From Nicotiana tabacum (Eukaryota > Streptophyta > Magnoliopsida > Solanales > Solanaceae), in contig NC_134087.1 in NCBI RefSeq assembly GCF_000715075.1, positions 127,993,018 through 128,057,017 on the forward strand: a stretch of 64,000 nt of DNA, read 5' to 3'. This document shows, in pieces, positions 34,465 to 46,305 of the stretch (position 1 is its first letter; each line of letters begins with the position of its first letter). The translations under genes and the position numbers were made by a program. The notes under the pieces were generated by a model. It worked only from the letters and a program-made list of their open reading frames with translations, made no database searches and was not told the origin of the DNA.

Positions 34465-35900
34465 TTAACCCCATCTCTTTTGAGGTTCGAAGAATTGTTT
34501 TCTTCCCACGAGTTTAGTTAGAGGATCGACCAAATTTATCTGTGACTTCACATAGTCAATGGAAATTATTCCATCTATCAACAGTTGTTTTTGACATCAC
34601 GTCTCAATTTCATGTGTATACTTTTACAGGTATAAGATTTATTCCTTGCAATAGCTATTGCCACTTGACAATCACAGTGCATAGACACGAGAGGCAATAC
34701 ATCCTTTATTAAAGGAATATCAGCTAAGAAGTTTCTTAGCCACTCACACTCAAAACCAGCTAATTCTATAGCTACAAACTCTGATTCCATAGTCGATCTA
34801 GCTATGATCGTCTGTTTAGCTAATTTTCACGATATTGCACCACCACCGATTGTGAACACATAACCACTAGTGGATTTTATCTCATCTGAATCAGAGATCC
34901 AGTTTGCATCACTGTGCCCTTCTAAAATAGAAGGAAATCCACTATATAGGATACCATAATTCATGGTTCCTCTCAAATATTTCATTAGTCTAGCTAATTC
35001 AGACCAATGCTCGGTATTGGAATTATGAGTATATCTACTCAGTCTACACACAACATAGGCTATATCAAGACTTGTTAAATTCGTTAAATGCATTAGACTC
35101 CCAATAATCTGAGAAAATTTAAACCGAGCAATTGGGTCACCATTATTATTTTTCAACTGGGAATTAGCATCAAAAGGAGTGCTCATAGATGCGACATTAA
35201 AATATTCAAACTTCTTAAGAAGTCTCTCAACATAATGTTCTTGTGATAATGTTATTCCATCTTCACTCCTTATAAATTTAACTCCCAATATTGTATTTAC
35301 ATCACCCAGATCTTTCATATCAAAATTAGCAGACATAAATAATTTAGTACTTTGCACAATATTTAAACGTGTACCAAATATAAGCATATCATCAACATAC
35401 AGGCATATTATCACATAATCATTGTCTACCACTTTAGTATAAACATATTTATTCACCTCAACTGAAGAAAAATCGTCTCTTAGTAAGGCTTGATCAAATT
35501 TCCTATACCACTGCTTAAGAGCTTATTTAAGGCCATACATAGATTTAATTAATTTACAGACTTTATTTTCTTGCCCAGGAATGACACAACATTCAGGTGG
35601 AACCATATAAATTTCTTCTTTCAATCACCATTTAAAAAAACTGTTTTGACATCCATTTGATGGATAAAAAGCTTATGAATTGAAGCTAAGGCGATTAAAA
35701 TTCTTATAGAAGATATTCTACACTGATGCAAATGTATCAAAATAATCTATATTTTATTTTTGAGAAAATCCTTTTGCTACTAACCGAGCTTTATATTTAT
35801 CTAAAGATCCATCATGATTAAAGTTCTTTTTGAAAATCCATTTACAACCAATATGCTTTACACCAGGAGATAAATCTGCTAAAATTCATATTTTATTTTT
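34465..35900 (-). pseudogene. pol: Copia reverse transcriptase and RNase H, broken
   Basis: The 209-residue open stretch 34827-35456 holds the second half of RT with the catalytic YVDDML motif, the LGVKF segment and the start of RNase H (SDANW...STSGYVF). RNase H goes on past a stop at 34827 with STMESEFVA, then a stop at 34578-34580 and a tail ending in DPLTK and TAA at 34465-34467. The front half of RT (about 35460-35900) is heavily decayed. YVDD and the domain order integrase-RT mark Ty1/copia; Tork is my best lineage guess. The element is cut downstream by the LARD-like insertion. Confidence 0.85.
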
Positions 35901-37139
35901 CAAAAAATAGATCGATTCAACTTTTTATTGCCTCTTTCCAATACTCAGTATCAGAAGAAGATATAGCTTCAAAATAATTTGATGGTTCATTATCGACAAG
36001 AAAAGTTTGAAAATCATTTCCATAAGAAAAATATTCTTTTTTAGGCCTTTTGCCCCTTCTCAGTTCTTCATTAGAGAAACTTTCATTATTTGTTTTAACA
36101 AGTGTATGAGAAATTTTATCAGACAATGGATAAATATATTTAAAGAACTCAGTATTCTTTGTCTCAATTATAGTATTGCTATCAAGCGCATCACTTTTTA
36201 AAACACGAAATCTATATGCAGTACTATGTTCAGTATATCCAATAAACATGCAATCAACAGTTTTAGAACATATTTTGCTCTTTTTAGGTTCAGGCAAAAG
36301 AACTTTAGCAAGGAGCCCCCACACTTTTAAATATTTTAAGCTAGATTTATAACCCTTCCACAATTCATAAGGAGTTTTGCCAGTTCTTCTATGTGGTATT
36401 CTATTTTGTAAGTGACATGCAGATAATATAACTCCACCCCACAAATTATCAGGTGCATTAGAGCTAACTAACATGGAGTTCATCATCTCTTTCAATGCTC
36501 TATTTTTCCTTTCAGCAACTCCATTAGACTCAGGTGAATAAGGCGGGAGTTACTTCATGAATTATTCCTTCTTTTTCACAAAAATCATTAAAAGATAAAT
36601 ATTCTTCACCTCTATCAGATCTAATTCTCTTGATTTTCCTACTAAGTTGATTTTCAACCTCAGTTTTATAAGAAATAAAGCATTAAAGGCATCATTTTTA
36701 TTTCTAAGCAAATACAATTTAGTATATCTGGAAAAATCATCAACAAAAGTCACATAATACCTTTTAACACTTCTGGTCATGGTTTGTTTTAAATCGCCTA
36801 AATCAGTGTGAATCAAGGATAATAATTCAGCTTCTCTATTTACAGAAAAACAAGTCTTTTTAGTACTTTTAGCTTTAATACATATTTTACACTTGTCTAT
36901 ATTGTTTGAGCTAAACCAGATATTAAGCCTAATGACAACATTTTTCTTATATATGCGATATTAATATGTCCTAGTCTAACATGCCATAAAGAAATAGACT
37001 CAGTCATATAAGCAGAAGCAGATGCATTTCCATTGATAACATCAGAAATATTACGTACAAAGAGTCCCTGGTTACAATAGCCCTTTCCCACAAAAACATT
37101 ATTTTTTATCATTATAATCTTATCAGATTCTAATGACAC
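35901..37139 (-). pseudogene. pol: Copia integrase, broken
   Basis: In - strand order: the pre-integrase zinc-binding segment with LWHVRLGHIN (36897-37139); a decayed link; the catalytic core start with HTDLGD and FVDDFSRY (36562-36816); and the end of the core and C-terminal region (35917-36495) with LWGGVILSACHLQNRIPHR and KTPYELWKGYK. Frameshifts and stops separate these pieces, for example near 36540 and 36880. The integrase would have inserted the cDNA. It is not functional here. Confidence 0.85.
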
Positions 37140-37830
37140 TTTTATTCAGGCTCTTCCCAACAAGGATACAGAGATCAAGTTTGCCCTCATAGTAGGGACA
37201 TGCAGTACATCAACAAGGGCTAAAAATTTTCCCGAAGTGAGACCTCTTCTCTATCATCCTCAACATGAGTCTACAAAATAGGTTGTAGACTTTGGTAGTA
37301 CTTGAGTTTCCAAGGTAGACCTCTTCTCTATCATCCTCTACATGAGTATAAGAAGAAAATGCTTCTCGATTTGCATAAATGTGCCGAGTATCCCCAGAGT
37401 CTACCACCTATTTTTTTTGCATGTGCTACAATGTTAATGACAACTGCAATAATATCACCTTCTTCAGCTAAGTTTGCCTTAGGAGTATTAGTTTTTCCTA
37501 TGTCATTTCCTGCTCTGTACCTGCACTATAAGGCATGATGTCCTAGTTTCCCACAAATAAAAGAATAGCCTTTTTTTCTTTTAGGTTAGAATTTTTAGGC
37601 TTGCAACCTTGAGACTTATTCTCGTACCTTTTGTGGTTGTTGTTGCTGCTTTGCACTAAGTTTGCTTTAAGAGCTGTCATCCTAGCTTTGGCAGATTCTT
37701 TTCTGCTGGAATCTTCAATTAAGAGGTGGGTCACAATTTTCTCAGTGGTAAAATGATGTGATTCTTTGAGTTGACAAAGAAACAACCGATCAAGATCAAG
37801 ATCTTGAAACAAAAATATGGTTTGTGGGTC
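37140..37830 (-). pseudogene. gag: Copia gag C-terminus and protease, broken
   Basis: A gag C-terminal piece (37543-37830) with a Lys-rich linker leads into a zinc knuckle near 37500-37560 that has lost at least one Cys and gained a stop. Then comes the protease region (37210-37407) with VDSGDTRHIY, the copia form of the DSG active site. A partial duplication near 37225-37340 repeats a CCTCTTCTCTATCATCCTC unit. The N-terminal two thirds of gag are missing; upstream sequence changes character at about 37830. Confidence 0.75.
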
Positions 37831-38249
37831 GATTTCAAGAAACAATGTATCTCAAGTTTAAAGACTCGGAATCTGATGATTCATAAACGAGGTGAAAGAT
37901 GACGATCTGAACTATAAGAAAGACTATTTACTCATTCAAAACAAGTAAATATTGAGGCTATACTAGTTCAACGAAAGTTCTGATTCTAGGATATTAATTG
38001 AACAAATTTAGATCAAGAAACGTATTCTTGAATGATCAAGAACTAAAATGTTCCTAAAGTCACCACTTGGAATCAATTAACGTGATCAAGAAACACCACA
38101 CACAATTGAAATCAAGATAAATACTATCACCATATTTCTTGGAATCAAACACAAGGATAAAGAAGACAAAATAGAGAAGACACTCTATTGCAAATTAGGG
38201 CAAACCTCTAAAAACGTGATTTTCTTTTTCTACATCATTCTCCCCAAGG
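37831..38249 (-). other. Unassigned stretch between copia gag and gypsy pol
   Basis: About 420 bp without an ORF. It does not match the copia 3' LTR. On the - strand it is T-rich with TTCTTGATC repeats and reads like an LTR end or leader of a copia element. It begins at the break in the gypsy RT at about 38250 and ends where copia gag starts. Confidence 0.4.
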
Positions 38250-38553
38250 CGATCCATGCACATCCTCATCGATCCATCCTTCTTCTTTACAAATAACACG
38301 AGCGTACCGTAAGGTGAGACACTGGTTCTGATAAAGCCCTTATCAAGAAAATCTTGCAACTGCTCCTTCAACGCTTTTAACTCTAGCGGGGCCATATGAT
38401 ATGGCAGAATAAAAATGGGCTGAGTGCCCAGAACCAAATCAATACAGAAGTCAATATCCCAGTCGGGTGGCATCCCTGGCAGGTCTGCAGGGAATACCTT
38501 TGGAAACTCTCGAACAATTGATACCGAATCCATGGAAGGAACCTCCGCACTAG
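38250..38553 (-). pseudogene. pol: Gypsy RT N-terminal fragment (left of solo LTR)
   Basis: Reads from just after the protease linker (AEVPSMDSVS) through [20 protein letters not shown] to [14 protein letters not shown] and then stops matching. The rest of RT, RNase H and integrase are gone. Its upstream continuation lies across the solo LTR at 41506. It belongs to the same Ty3/gypsy element as the gag at 42050-43569. Confidence 0.8.
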
Positions 38554-41505
38554 TGTTACGACCAGGATTTCCCACCCTCGGGAGTCGTAATGGCGGCTAC
38601 TCGTGAAATCTAGGCAAGCCGAGTATTATAGATTCACTAACTCTTTTATTTAGCCCCTTTTAATAGTTTAAATCAACATGCGATCAACAGTGAAATATTA
38701 AACAATAATTAAATACATGCGGAAGACATAATTTAATAACTTAGCCAAAAACAAGTACGACAATATCAAGTACATCTCTACCCGGAACCAGTGTCACAAT
38801 ATCACAAACCATCTACGAATACTACAAACAATTATCTAGAAAGAAAGATACAATCTGTCTCTGAAGTAAATGAAAAAAGAATATAAAGATAAAAGAGAAC
38901 GTCGGGGCCGGCGGACACCTGCAGGACTACCTCGAGATCTCTGACTGGACTGAAGGCAGCCATCCAAAACTATGGTCCAAAAGTTGCCACTCTAAGATCT
39001 GCACACAGTGTAGAGTGTAGTATCAGCACAACCGACCCCATGTGCTGGTAAGTGCCTAGCCTAACCCCGGCAAAGTAGTAACGATGCTAGGACCAGACTA
39101 CCAAATAAACATGTGCAGTTATATAATATACGGCAGATAATAAAACAGAAGTAAGCAAGTAAAGATGGGAGGGGGACATGTTGCAGGGGAATATCATTTT
39201 CCAACAGTAATTTAAGAGAAAACATAAAGAACAATTTAGAATTCACAACAAAAGAATAAGGAACTCGTAACCAATCAATAAGCACTTTTATTATCTATTG
39301 TTGCGGTACGCAACCCGATCCAAATCATAAAATACTGTTGCGGCATGCAACCCATCCATATCATTTATTACTATTGCGGCGTGCAACCCGATCCATATCA
39401 TTTATTACTGTTGCGGCGTGCAACCCGATCCAATCATATTATTGTTGCGGCATGCAACCCGATCCAAACATAATATTGTTGGGGCGTGCAACCCGATCCA
39501 AATTTAATATTGCTGCGGCGTGCAACCCGATCCACATATACAGTTCAACACCAATCACAAAAGGAGTCCTGGCAAGGGATCAATAAAGAAACAACATTAT
39601 CCCGGCAAGGAAAATTGACAATATAAGTAAATACGTCCCGACAAGGGAAAATCAACTATAAGAAAACTTGTTCCAACATCTAACTTCCTCAACTAGCACC
39701 AATACTCAATCATAAGTAATTTCCACGAGAATAATCATAATCCATGCTCAACACAGAGAATCAACAACTTAGGCATTCGTAGTATTTATTAAGAACACAA
39801 CAATTTCAATTTAAGACTCACGGTCATGCTTGACACCAACGTATAGATACTCGTCACCATGCCTAAATGTCATACTCAACAAGTAACACATAGAAAATAG
39901 GACATAACTCCTAATCCCTCAAGCTAAGGTTAGATCGAACACTTACCTCGAACTTCCACGACCGACTCAAGCCTCAAACACCGCTTTTCGTTTTGAATTT
40001 GGCTCCAAATCAATTATATCTATACATAATCGACTTAATAACATCAATAAACGCTAAGCAATTCAATTCTAATGCTTAATTATAGATTTCCTATCATTCT
40101 TCCCAAAACGTCAAAAATTGACCCCGAACCTGCTTGGTCAAAACACGAGGTTTGGACCAAAACCCGATGACCCATTCACCTACGAGCCCGAATATGTAAT
40201 TAGTGTTGAAATTCGACCCCAAAACAAGGTCTAAATTCCATTTATACAAAAAGCCCTAACTCTACCCAAATCCCTAATTTTCTACCCTTAAGAACATGAT
40301 TTAGGCCTAGAAATCTAATGGGTGTTAATGGAAATTGAAGAAAATGAATCTAAGATTACATACCTATGAATTTGTGGTGACGTTCTCTTTCAAAAATCGC
40401 CCAATTTGGAGTTTGGAAGAAGAAGTTATGAATTTTGGGTTAAATCTCGTTTCTGTCACTGTTTAAATGACTAGGCGACAGTGTTCATCACGTTCGCGTG
40501 AACACATTCGCGATCGCGAAGACCTGCCAAACATGGACTTATGCGATCGCAAGTCCTCTTACGCGTTCGCGAAGGGTTGGCCCCCCTGACCTTCGCGTTC
40601 GCGGGCCTATGCACGCATTCGCGCAGAAGAACGATCATTTCCCAGACCACCCCCCATTTACACTATGCGTTCGCGGGATTGGGTCGCGTTCGCGTAGAGA
40701 AACCCCCTAGTTCTCCGCGTTCGAGTCCCTTACCTCACGTTTGCATAGAACAATTTCATCCAGGCCCAACTTTCCCTTTCGCGATCGCGAAGCACAGATG
40801 GCCTGTGCATCAAAAACAGTAGTTCTGCAATTTTTCTTAAGTTTAAAAACCTTCTGAAACTCACCCAAGCCCTCGGGGCTCCAAACCAAACATGTACACT
40901 ACCTCAAAAATACCCTACGGACTTGCTCGTGCGATCAAATTGCCAAAATAACATCAACAACTATGAATTTAGCACCAAAATCATGAAATCACCTAAGAAT
41001 TTCAAAATTTTCCAATTTTCTCAAATATGCTCTGATTCACGTCGTTTTAAGTCCGTTTCTTACCAAATTTCACAGACTCATCTTAAATCACATATAAGAC
41101 CTGTACCAGGCTCCGAAACCAAAATATGAGCCCGATACCATCAAATTTTAAATACATTTCATTTCTAAAAACTCATAAAAATTTTAGAAAAGAATTTTCT
41201 TCAAAAATTTATTTCTCGGGCTTGGGATCTCGGAATTCGATTTCGGGCATAAGCTCAAGTCCCATATTTTCCTACGAATCCTTCGGGACCATCAAATCAT
41301 GGGTCCGGGTCCGTTTACCCAAAATGTTGACTGAAGTCAACTTAAATTCATTTTAAAGTTAAAATTCATCATTTTTCACATAATGGCTTTCCGGCTACGC
41401 GCCCGGATTGCGCACACAATTCGAGGTGATGCTGAAAGAGGTTTTTAAGGCCTCGAAATGTAAAATTTATTTCTAAGACAAGTGATGACTTTTTGGGTCA
41501 TTACA
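38554..41505 (-). mobile_element. Solo LTR of a Tekay-type element with 5-bp target duplication
   Basis: 2952 bp. On the - strand it starts TGTAATGACC and ends CGTAACA. ACTAG flanks it on both sides (38549-38553 and 41506-41510), a perfect target duplication, and the host pol frame resumes across it. It has the conserved splice donor (39944-39949 on + as ACTTAC), a TTCGCG-rich U3 block at about 40480-40800 and a minisatellite at 39296-39545. It formed by recombination between the two LTRs of a full insertion. The small ORFs inside are not genes. Confidence 0.92.
39296..39545 (-). repeat. Minisatellite in solo LTR (TTGCGGCGTGCAACCCGATCC)
   Basis: Seven units of about 34-38 bp, each with a TGCGGCGTGCAACCCGATC-like core and an AT-rich spacer. 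It occupies the same place in the LTR (downstream of the splice donor) as the unrelated minisatellites of the other Tekay LTRs. A smaller set of CCCGGCAAGGGAAAA-like units follows at about 39565-39660. Confidence 0.85.
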
Positions 41506-42049
41506 ACTAGAGTTGCAGACATAAGCCAAATAAGTTAGACACCTCTTCTCGACTATACACCGAGCCTTCATATAAGAGATAATCATGCTGGTAGAATGAC
41601 CAGGAATCCCCCCCCCACTCTAATCGAGGAAACCCAAACAAGGCTAAGGTCACTATCTTAGCGTGATAGTATAATATGGCATGATAAAGTGACAACCAAT
41701 CCATACCCAAAATGACATCAAAATCGACCATATCGAGAATTAGGAGTTCTACACTAGTCTCAAAATCCCCAATAATAACCACACACAAACAATAAACACA
41801 ATCTACAATAATAGAATCCTCCACAGGTGTGGACACATATACAAGGGCACTCAAGGAATCACGGGGCACAACCAAATATGAAGCAAAGTAAGATGACACA
41901 TAGGAGTATGTAGACCCTAGATCAAATAGAACTGAAGCATCTCTACTGCAAACTGAAACAGTACCTGTGATAACAACATCGGATAACTTAGCCTCAGGCC
42001 TGGATGGGATAGCATAACATCGAGGCTGGGCCCCACCACTCTGAACCAT
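41506..42049 (-). pseudogene. Gypsy protease region (right of solo LTR)
   Basis: Open over 180 codons. It contains the retropepsin active site as LFDLGSTYSYVSSYFA, where the usual DPGS or DSG reads DLGS, then VDFDVILGMDWLS. A frame change follows after the GFPRLEW segment. The end is cut by the solo LTR. Same clade as the + strand Tekay elements but a different family. Confidence 0.8.
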
Positions 42050-43569
42050 ATCTCTAGGACGACCTCCTGCTAGCTGGCCTCCACCTCTAGTGGCCTGGCC
42101 TCTACCTCTAACGGCCTGACCTCTACTTTTAGCAGCCTAACCTCTACCTTTGGCTCCCTAACACCTACCTCTGGCTGGATGAGCGGGTGGTGACGCACCC
42201 GGTGATAGAATCATGGCACAAGAAGTCTGCTGCTATGGTGGAATGCCCAATAATCTCGGACAGGTCCTCCTGATATACCCATAGCCACCACACTCAAAAC
42301 ATCCATCCTGATAATGTAGCCGTGTAAATTGAGACTAACCCTGACGGGCCGGCTAATAAGGGTAATAACTCTGAATAGGAGGTGCACTGATAGGAGCTGG
42401 TGATGCACTGTAGGTTAGCTGATCCGAATAATGTATGTGAGGACCACGACCACCTAAAGCACCATGGGATGCCTGAAGTGCTGAATGAAACGGCCTGGGA
42501 GGATGGCCTCTACCAAAAGTACCTCGACCTCCATATGAGGCCCTACTGAATCTACCGGAGTAACGCGGCCTCTTGCCAGACCCCTGACCACTCCCCTGAG
42601 CGAAAACCATCTCAACTCGCCTGACAACATTGGCTGCATCCTGGAAAGAAATATCACTCCCAGTATCCTTAGCAATATGCAATCTAATAGGCTGAGCAAG
42701 TCCATCAATAAACCCCATCACCCTCTCTCTCTCTCTCTCTCTCTCTGTAGGAAGCATGAGAATAGCATGACGGTCTAGATCCACAAATCAAGTCTCGTAC
42801 TGAGTGATAATCATAGAACCCTGCCGCAGATGCTGGAACTGCATTCGATGGTCCTCTCTCTGAGTGATAGGAAGATACTTGTCAAGAAATAGATGAGAGA
42901 ACTAGTCCCAAGTAAGAGACAATGATCCATCTGGTCTTGACAATACATAATCCCTCCACCATTTCTTGGCGGACCCCGACAGATGAAATGTAGCAAAGTC
43001 GACCATATTGGTCTTCGATATCCCCATGTTCTGTAACACCTCGTGACAGATGTCCAGATAGTCCTAGGGATCCTTTGAAGATGCACTGTTATAGTGAACT
43101 GGAAAAATCTAGGTAAACCTATCCAATCTCCACAAAGCCTCAAAAGACATAGCCGATCCATCACCTGTCTGTGCTACAACACCCGGCGAAACTACCCCAA
43201 CGGGCTGAGCTGCTGGAGTCTGAAATTGAGGAGCCATCTGCTCTAGAGTGTGGGTAGCGGGAGTCTATACTCCTCCTCTAGCCTGAGAGATGGTTGGTGC
43301 TACAGGAAATATGTCAGCCTGTGCCACACTCTCCATGAGGCCTATTAGACGGACCAAAGCATCCTAAAGTATAGGGGTAGCGATGAACCCCTCTAGAACC
43401 TGAGCTAGCCCTGCTGGAACGGTATGGGATGGAGCCTCCTCATCGAACTCTACCTGAGGCTCATCCGCTAGTGCTGTTGGTCGAGGTCTAGGCTGAGCCC
43501 TGCCCCTGTCCAACGTAGGAGCTGCCACTAGGGGCTCTAGCTGCTGCTCAGCTGAAGAAGCGGTACGTG
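42050..43569 (-). pseudogene. gag: Gypsy gag, broken and 5'-truncated
   Basis: On the - strand: Pro/Ala/Glu-rich N-terminal part from 43569, capsid core with SGSAKKWWRDYVLSRPDG near 42960, an Arg/Glu repeat made by a (CT)12 microsatellite, the Gly/Arg-rich linker, then a zinc knuckle C-x2-C-x4-Y-x4-C at about 42250-42305 where His is replaced by Tyr. At least four stops interrupt it. The gag start is missing: the Ogre LTR begins at 43570 within the N-terminal region. Confidence 0.8.
42723..42746. repeat. (CT)12 microsatellite inside gag
   Basis: Twelve CT units. On the coding (-) strand this is (AG)12 and encodes alternating Arg and Glu. Slippage here changes the gag frame. Confidence 0.95.
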
Positions 43570-44385
43570 TGTCGCGCCCCCTTTTTCCCTCCCCTTTTTG
43601 AGACGGTAAGAAATCCGGGTTTCGACATTCACGGGGTGTAATGACTCATTTCCTTTTGGGAATTGGATATTTGAAGAGTTGCCACCTAACGGATTATGGT
43701 GCGTTAGGGCATCTAGAGCGATTAACTCTTTGGTTGGTTTGCATTACCAGAGATTAGGGTAAGGGCTCGAAGTAACCTCGAGGGGAAGGTGTTAGGCACC
43801 CCTCTTGGTCCATAACTGTGGGTCCCAGCCGAACTTAGATTCACAAATTAGTCCATATAAACAGTTGAATTAAACAAGTTGCAAGTAAAGCACATGGGAT
43901 AATTCAAGTAGTAAGACAAAGGTTTGAACAAGTTGTAAAACAAAGATTTCAATAAAAAAAGGATTTAGTAAATAGGGGTCCTAGGTTAGTTATCCTATAG
44001 GGTCACTCCACGCAATATCCGGTAAACACTCCTCAATGAGGGGTTACATGTGACATTAACGCGTAGTCATCATATCCCATGTCTACCTTTCCCATCCCTT
44101 TATTGGTCATGCAAAGCGAGTGTTTGGTCAATAATTCCTATTACGTGCTGCTACCCGTCCCTTCTTAATGGTCCTGAAGGGAGTTATGACCTCTACCTAT
44201 AGGTGATTCTAGACGTAACCCTAATGTTTTAAAAGACGAAAATTCTAAGGCGACAATCAAAAGCATTTAGGACTTTCACACATAATGAGAGCAATTAAGA
44301 GGCTCAAAGTTTCCTCCTCAAACAAACACACAAGCAGCACGACTCAAGCACAGTTAAGGTTTTTTATAAAACAATGTCCTAAAGC

Positions 44386-45131
44386 AGGATATCTAAGTGA
44401 ATATGCAGAAACAGACAACCCCTTTTTAGATTCAGAAGTTACACCCTAGTGGTTGCCTAGGGACTCTTTTAAAAGCTTGTTAGGATCAGAAACGTTAAGC
44501 GATAGGGACAGTTTTAGAGAAATGCAATTTTGAAAACGCCTTAAAGGTTTGTCTATATGCAGAATACTGGTGTCTATGCAGAAACAAACAGATTTTGAAA
44601 TAGACTCCTTCAATACCTATAGGCATGATATCTAATGAGATTGAGGCAGTTTTGAAAGAACTTGTTTCAGGAAATGCTTAATGCTTAATATGACCAATTT
44701 AAAAATGAACTAGGCATAATGAAGTTGATTTATTAGACTAAGTTAAATTAACAGACAGAATTGTGAGTAGGGCTTCCTATAGACATGATATCTAGGAGGA
44801 TTACTAAATTTTATCGATTTGCAAGTATAGCAACATACAGAAATACTCGTTATAACTGAATTCCTATAGGCATGACATCTATTATTGAACTGATTTATGA
44901 CACGATTGTTTAGGACCATATATGCATGATTTCTAAACATGACAGAATGTAAAACCATATAGGCATGGTTTCTACTTGATGAGTAAACAAACTTTAAAAG
45001 TAAAGCCCTATGGACATGATTTCTATTAGGCAAAACAAACAGATTAAAGGGTAAAGTCCTATGAGTATGTTTTCTACTTAGGCAAACAATCAGACTTTAA
45101 AATTAAGGTCCTAAGAGCAGGATTTCTACCC
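44386..45131 (-). repeat. Dispersed motif CCTATAGGCATGATTTCTA, nine copies
   Basis: Copies near 44386, 44619, 44775, 44861, 44918, 44953, 45004, 45055 and 45107, all in the same orientation and spaced about 35-230 bp apart, with the last four roughly 50 bp apart. The 5' LTR has the same set at about 60835-61585. It lies in the R-U5 part. Confidence 0.75.
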
Positions 45132-46296
45132 TTATTACCCCAGAAAGTATGCATCTACCCACTCTTTTTACTAAATACTCCAATATTTGTTTACAAATTA
45201 TTACAGCCCAATGAATAGATTACATATGTAAAAATAAAAATCAAGAAGCTATTCTATAGGGAGCCTTCGTTTAGGCCCAAGTTTCAAAGCCTCTAATGGT
45301 CTCACAAGCCTCAATTCCATAGACAAATCAAAGTCTAGGTGCATCAAAGTTCCCTAAAGATCTCAAGGATCCCGGGCAGTGCTTACACCTAGACTTAGTA
45401 ACCAAAGATTGAACAAGTGCAGTATGGAAAGGCCAGCCTCAGTATTCCAGAGTTCAGAGGGTTCTCAAAAGGATCCCAAGGCAATACGTATACTGGAGGG
45501 GGCAGAACCTATTTACTAAGAGTAGAGTAAGAAGTGATGGACACAAGTTGAAAAGGTTTTAGAAGAAACTACATTTAACCAAAGTCTTTTCCTTTGAAAA
45601 TAATGTAGTAAAACAATCAGAGACTTGTTTGAAGAAATGAACAGAAGTTAAAACACCTTAGGACAGGTTTACACATAGCTGGTTGACAGAACCAAGTAAA
45701 TTCAGTAATCACACACAGGGATTATAGAGTTTGGGACACATAGAGCATTTGACTGCAAACACATAACCCAGCAAGGGTCTAGGACTAGTTTAGTCATGCT
45801 CAGAAACAGCTGACACTGGCATAGTCATAAAATAAGTCCTAAAAGACACAACCACATAGAGAGGCGATAGGGATTTCGGAATTCATGGGATATATGATTG
45901 TAAGTACACAACAAGTAGGAGATAATACATGCTCAGAAACATACATAAAGGGGGAATACACTGACCTAAAGGAAGGGGAAGACATAATATCATGCTGATA
46001 ATGTACTCTTAACTACAAATTTCACAACAGAACCATAAATAGAAGCAAACTAGAAACAAGATAAACTAAAACAATAAAAGAAGCATGTTGTTGTTGGAAC
46101 TTTGAATTGAAACTAAGAAATACCAGTGAAGAGGAGAGTAAACAGAATGAAAAGAACAGGAGAGAGCACAAATGTTTAGCCTTGGTTTGTAGCTGGCTAA
46201 CAGTAGCAAATAGCACAATAGAGAGCAGAGATTTTTAGTATGAGAGATAGTTTTTTGGGCCCAAGTGTCTGTGTCCTGTGTTAATGGAAGACTGGA

Positions 46297-46305
46297 GTTT
46301 TTATA
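46297..46305 (-). promoter_or_regulatory. TATA box of Ogre 3' LTR
   Basis: CTATAAAAAC on the - strand, also present at 62741-62749 in the 5' LTR. It is followed about 30 bp on by the likely start of R. Confidence 0.6.

Noticed and set aside
37831..38249. 5' LTR of the copia element
   Set aside because: It does not match the 3' LTR at 27117-28373 even with the MITE removed, and has no matching ends.
40498..40822. Overlapping ORFs rich in Arg and Pro
   Set aside because: They are produced by the TTCGCG repeat block of the solo LTR U3.
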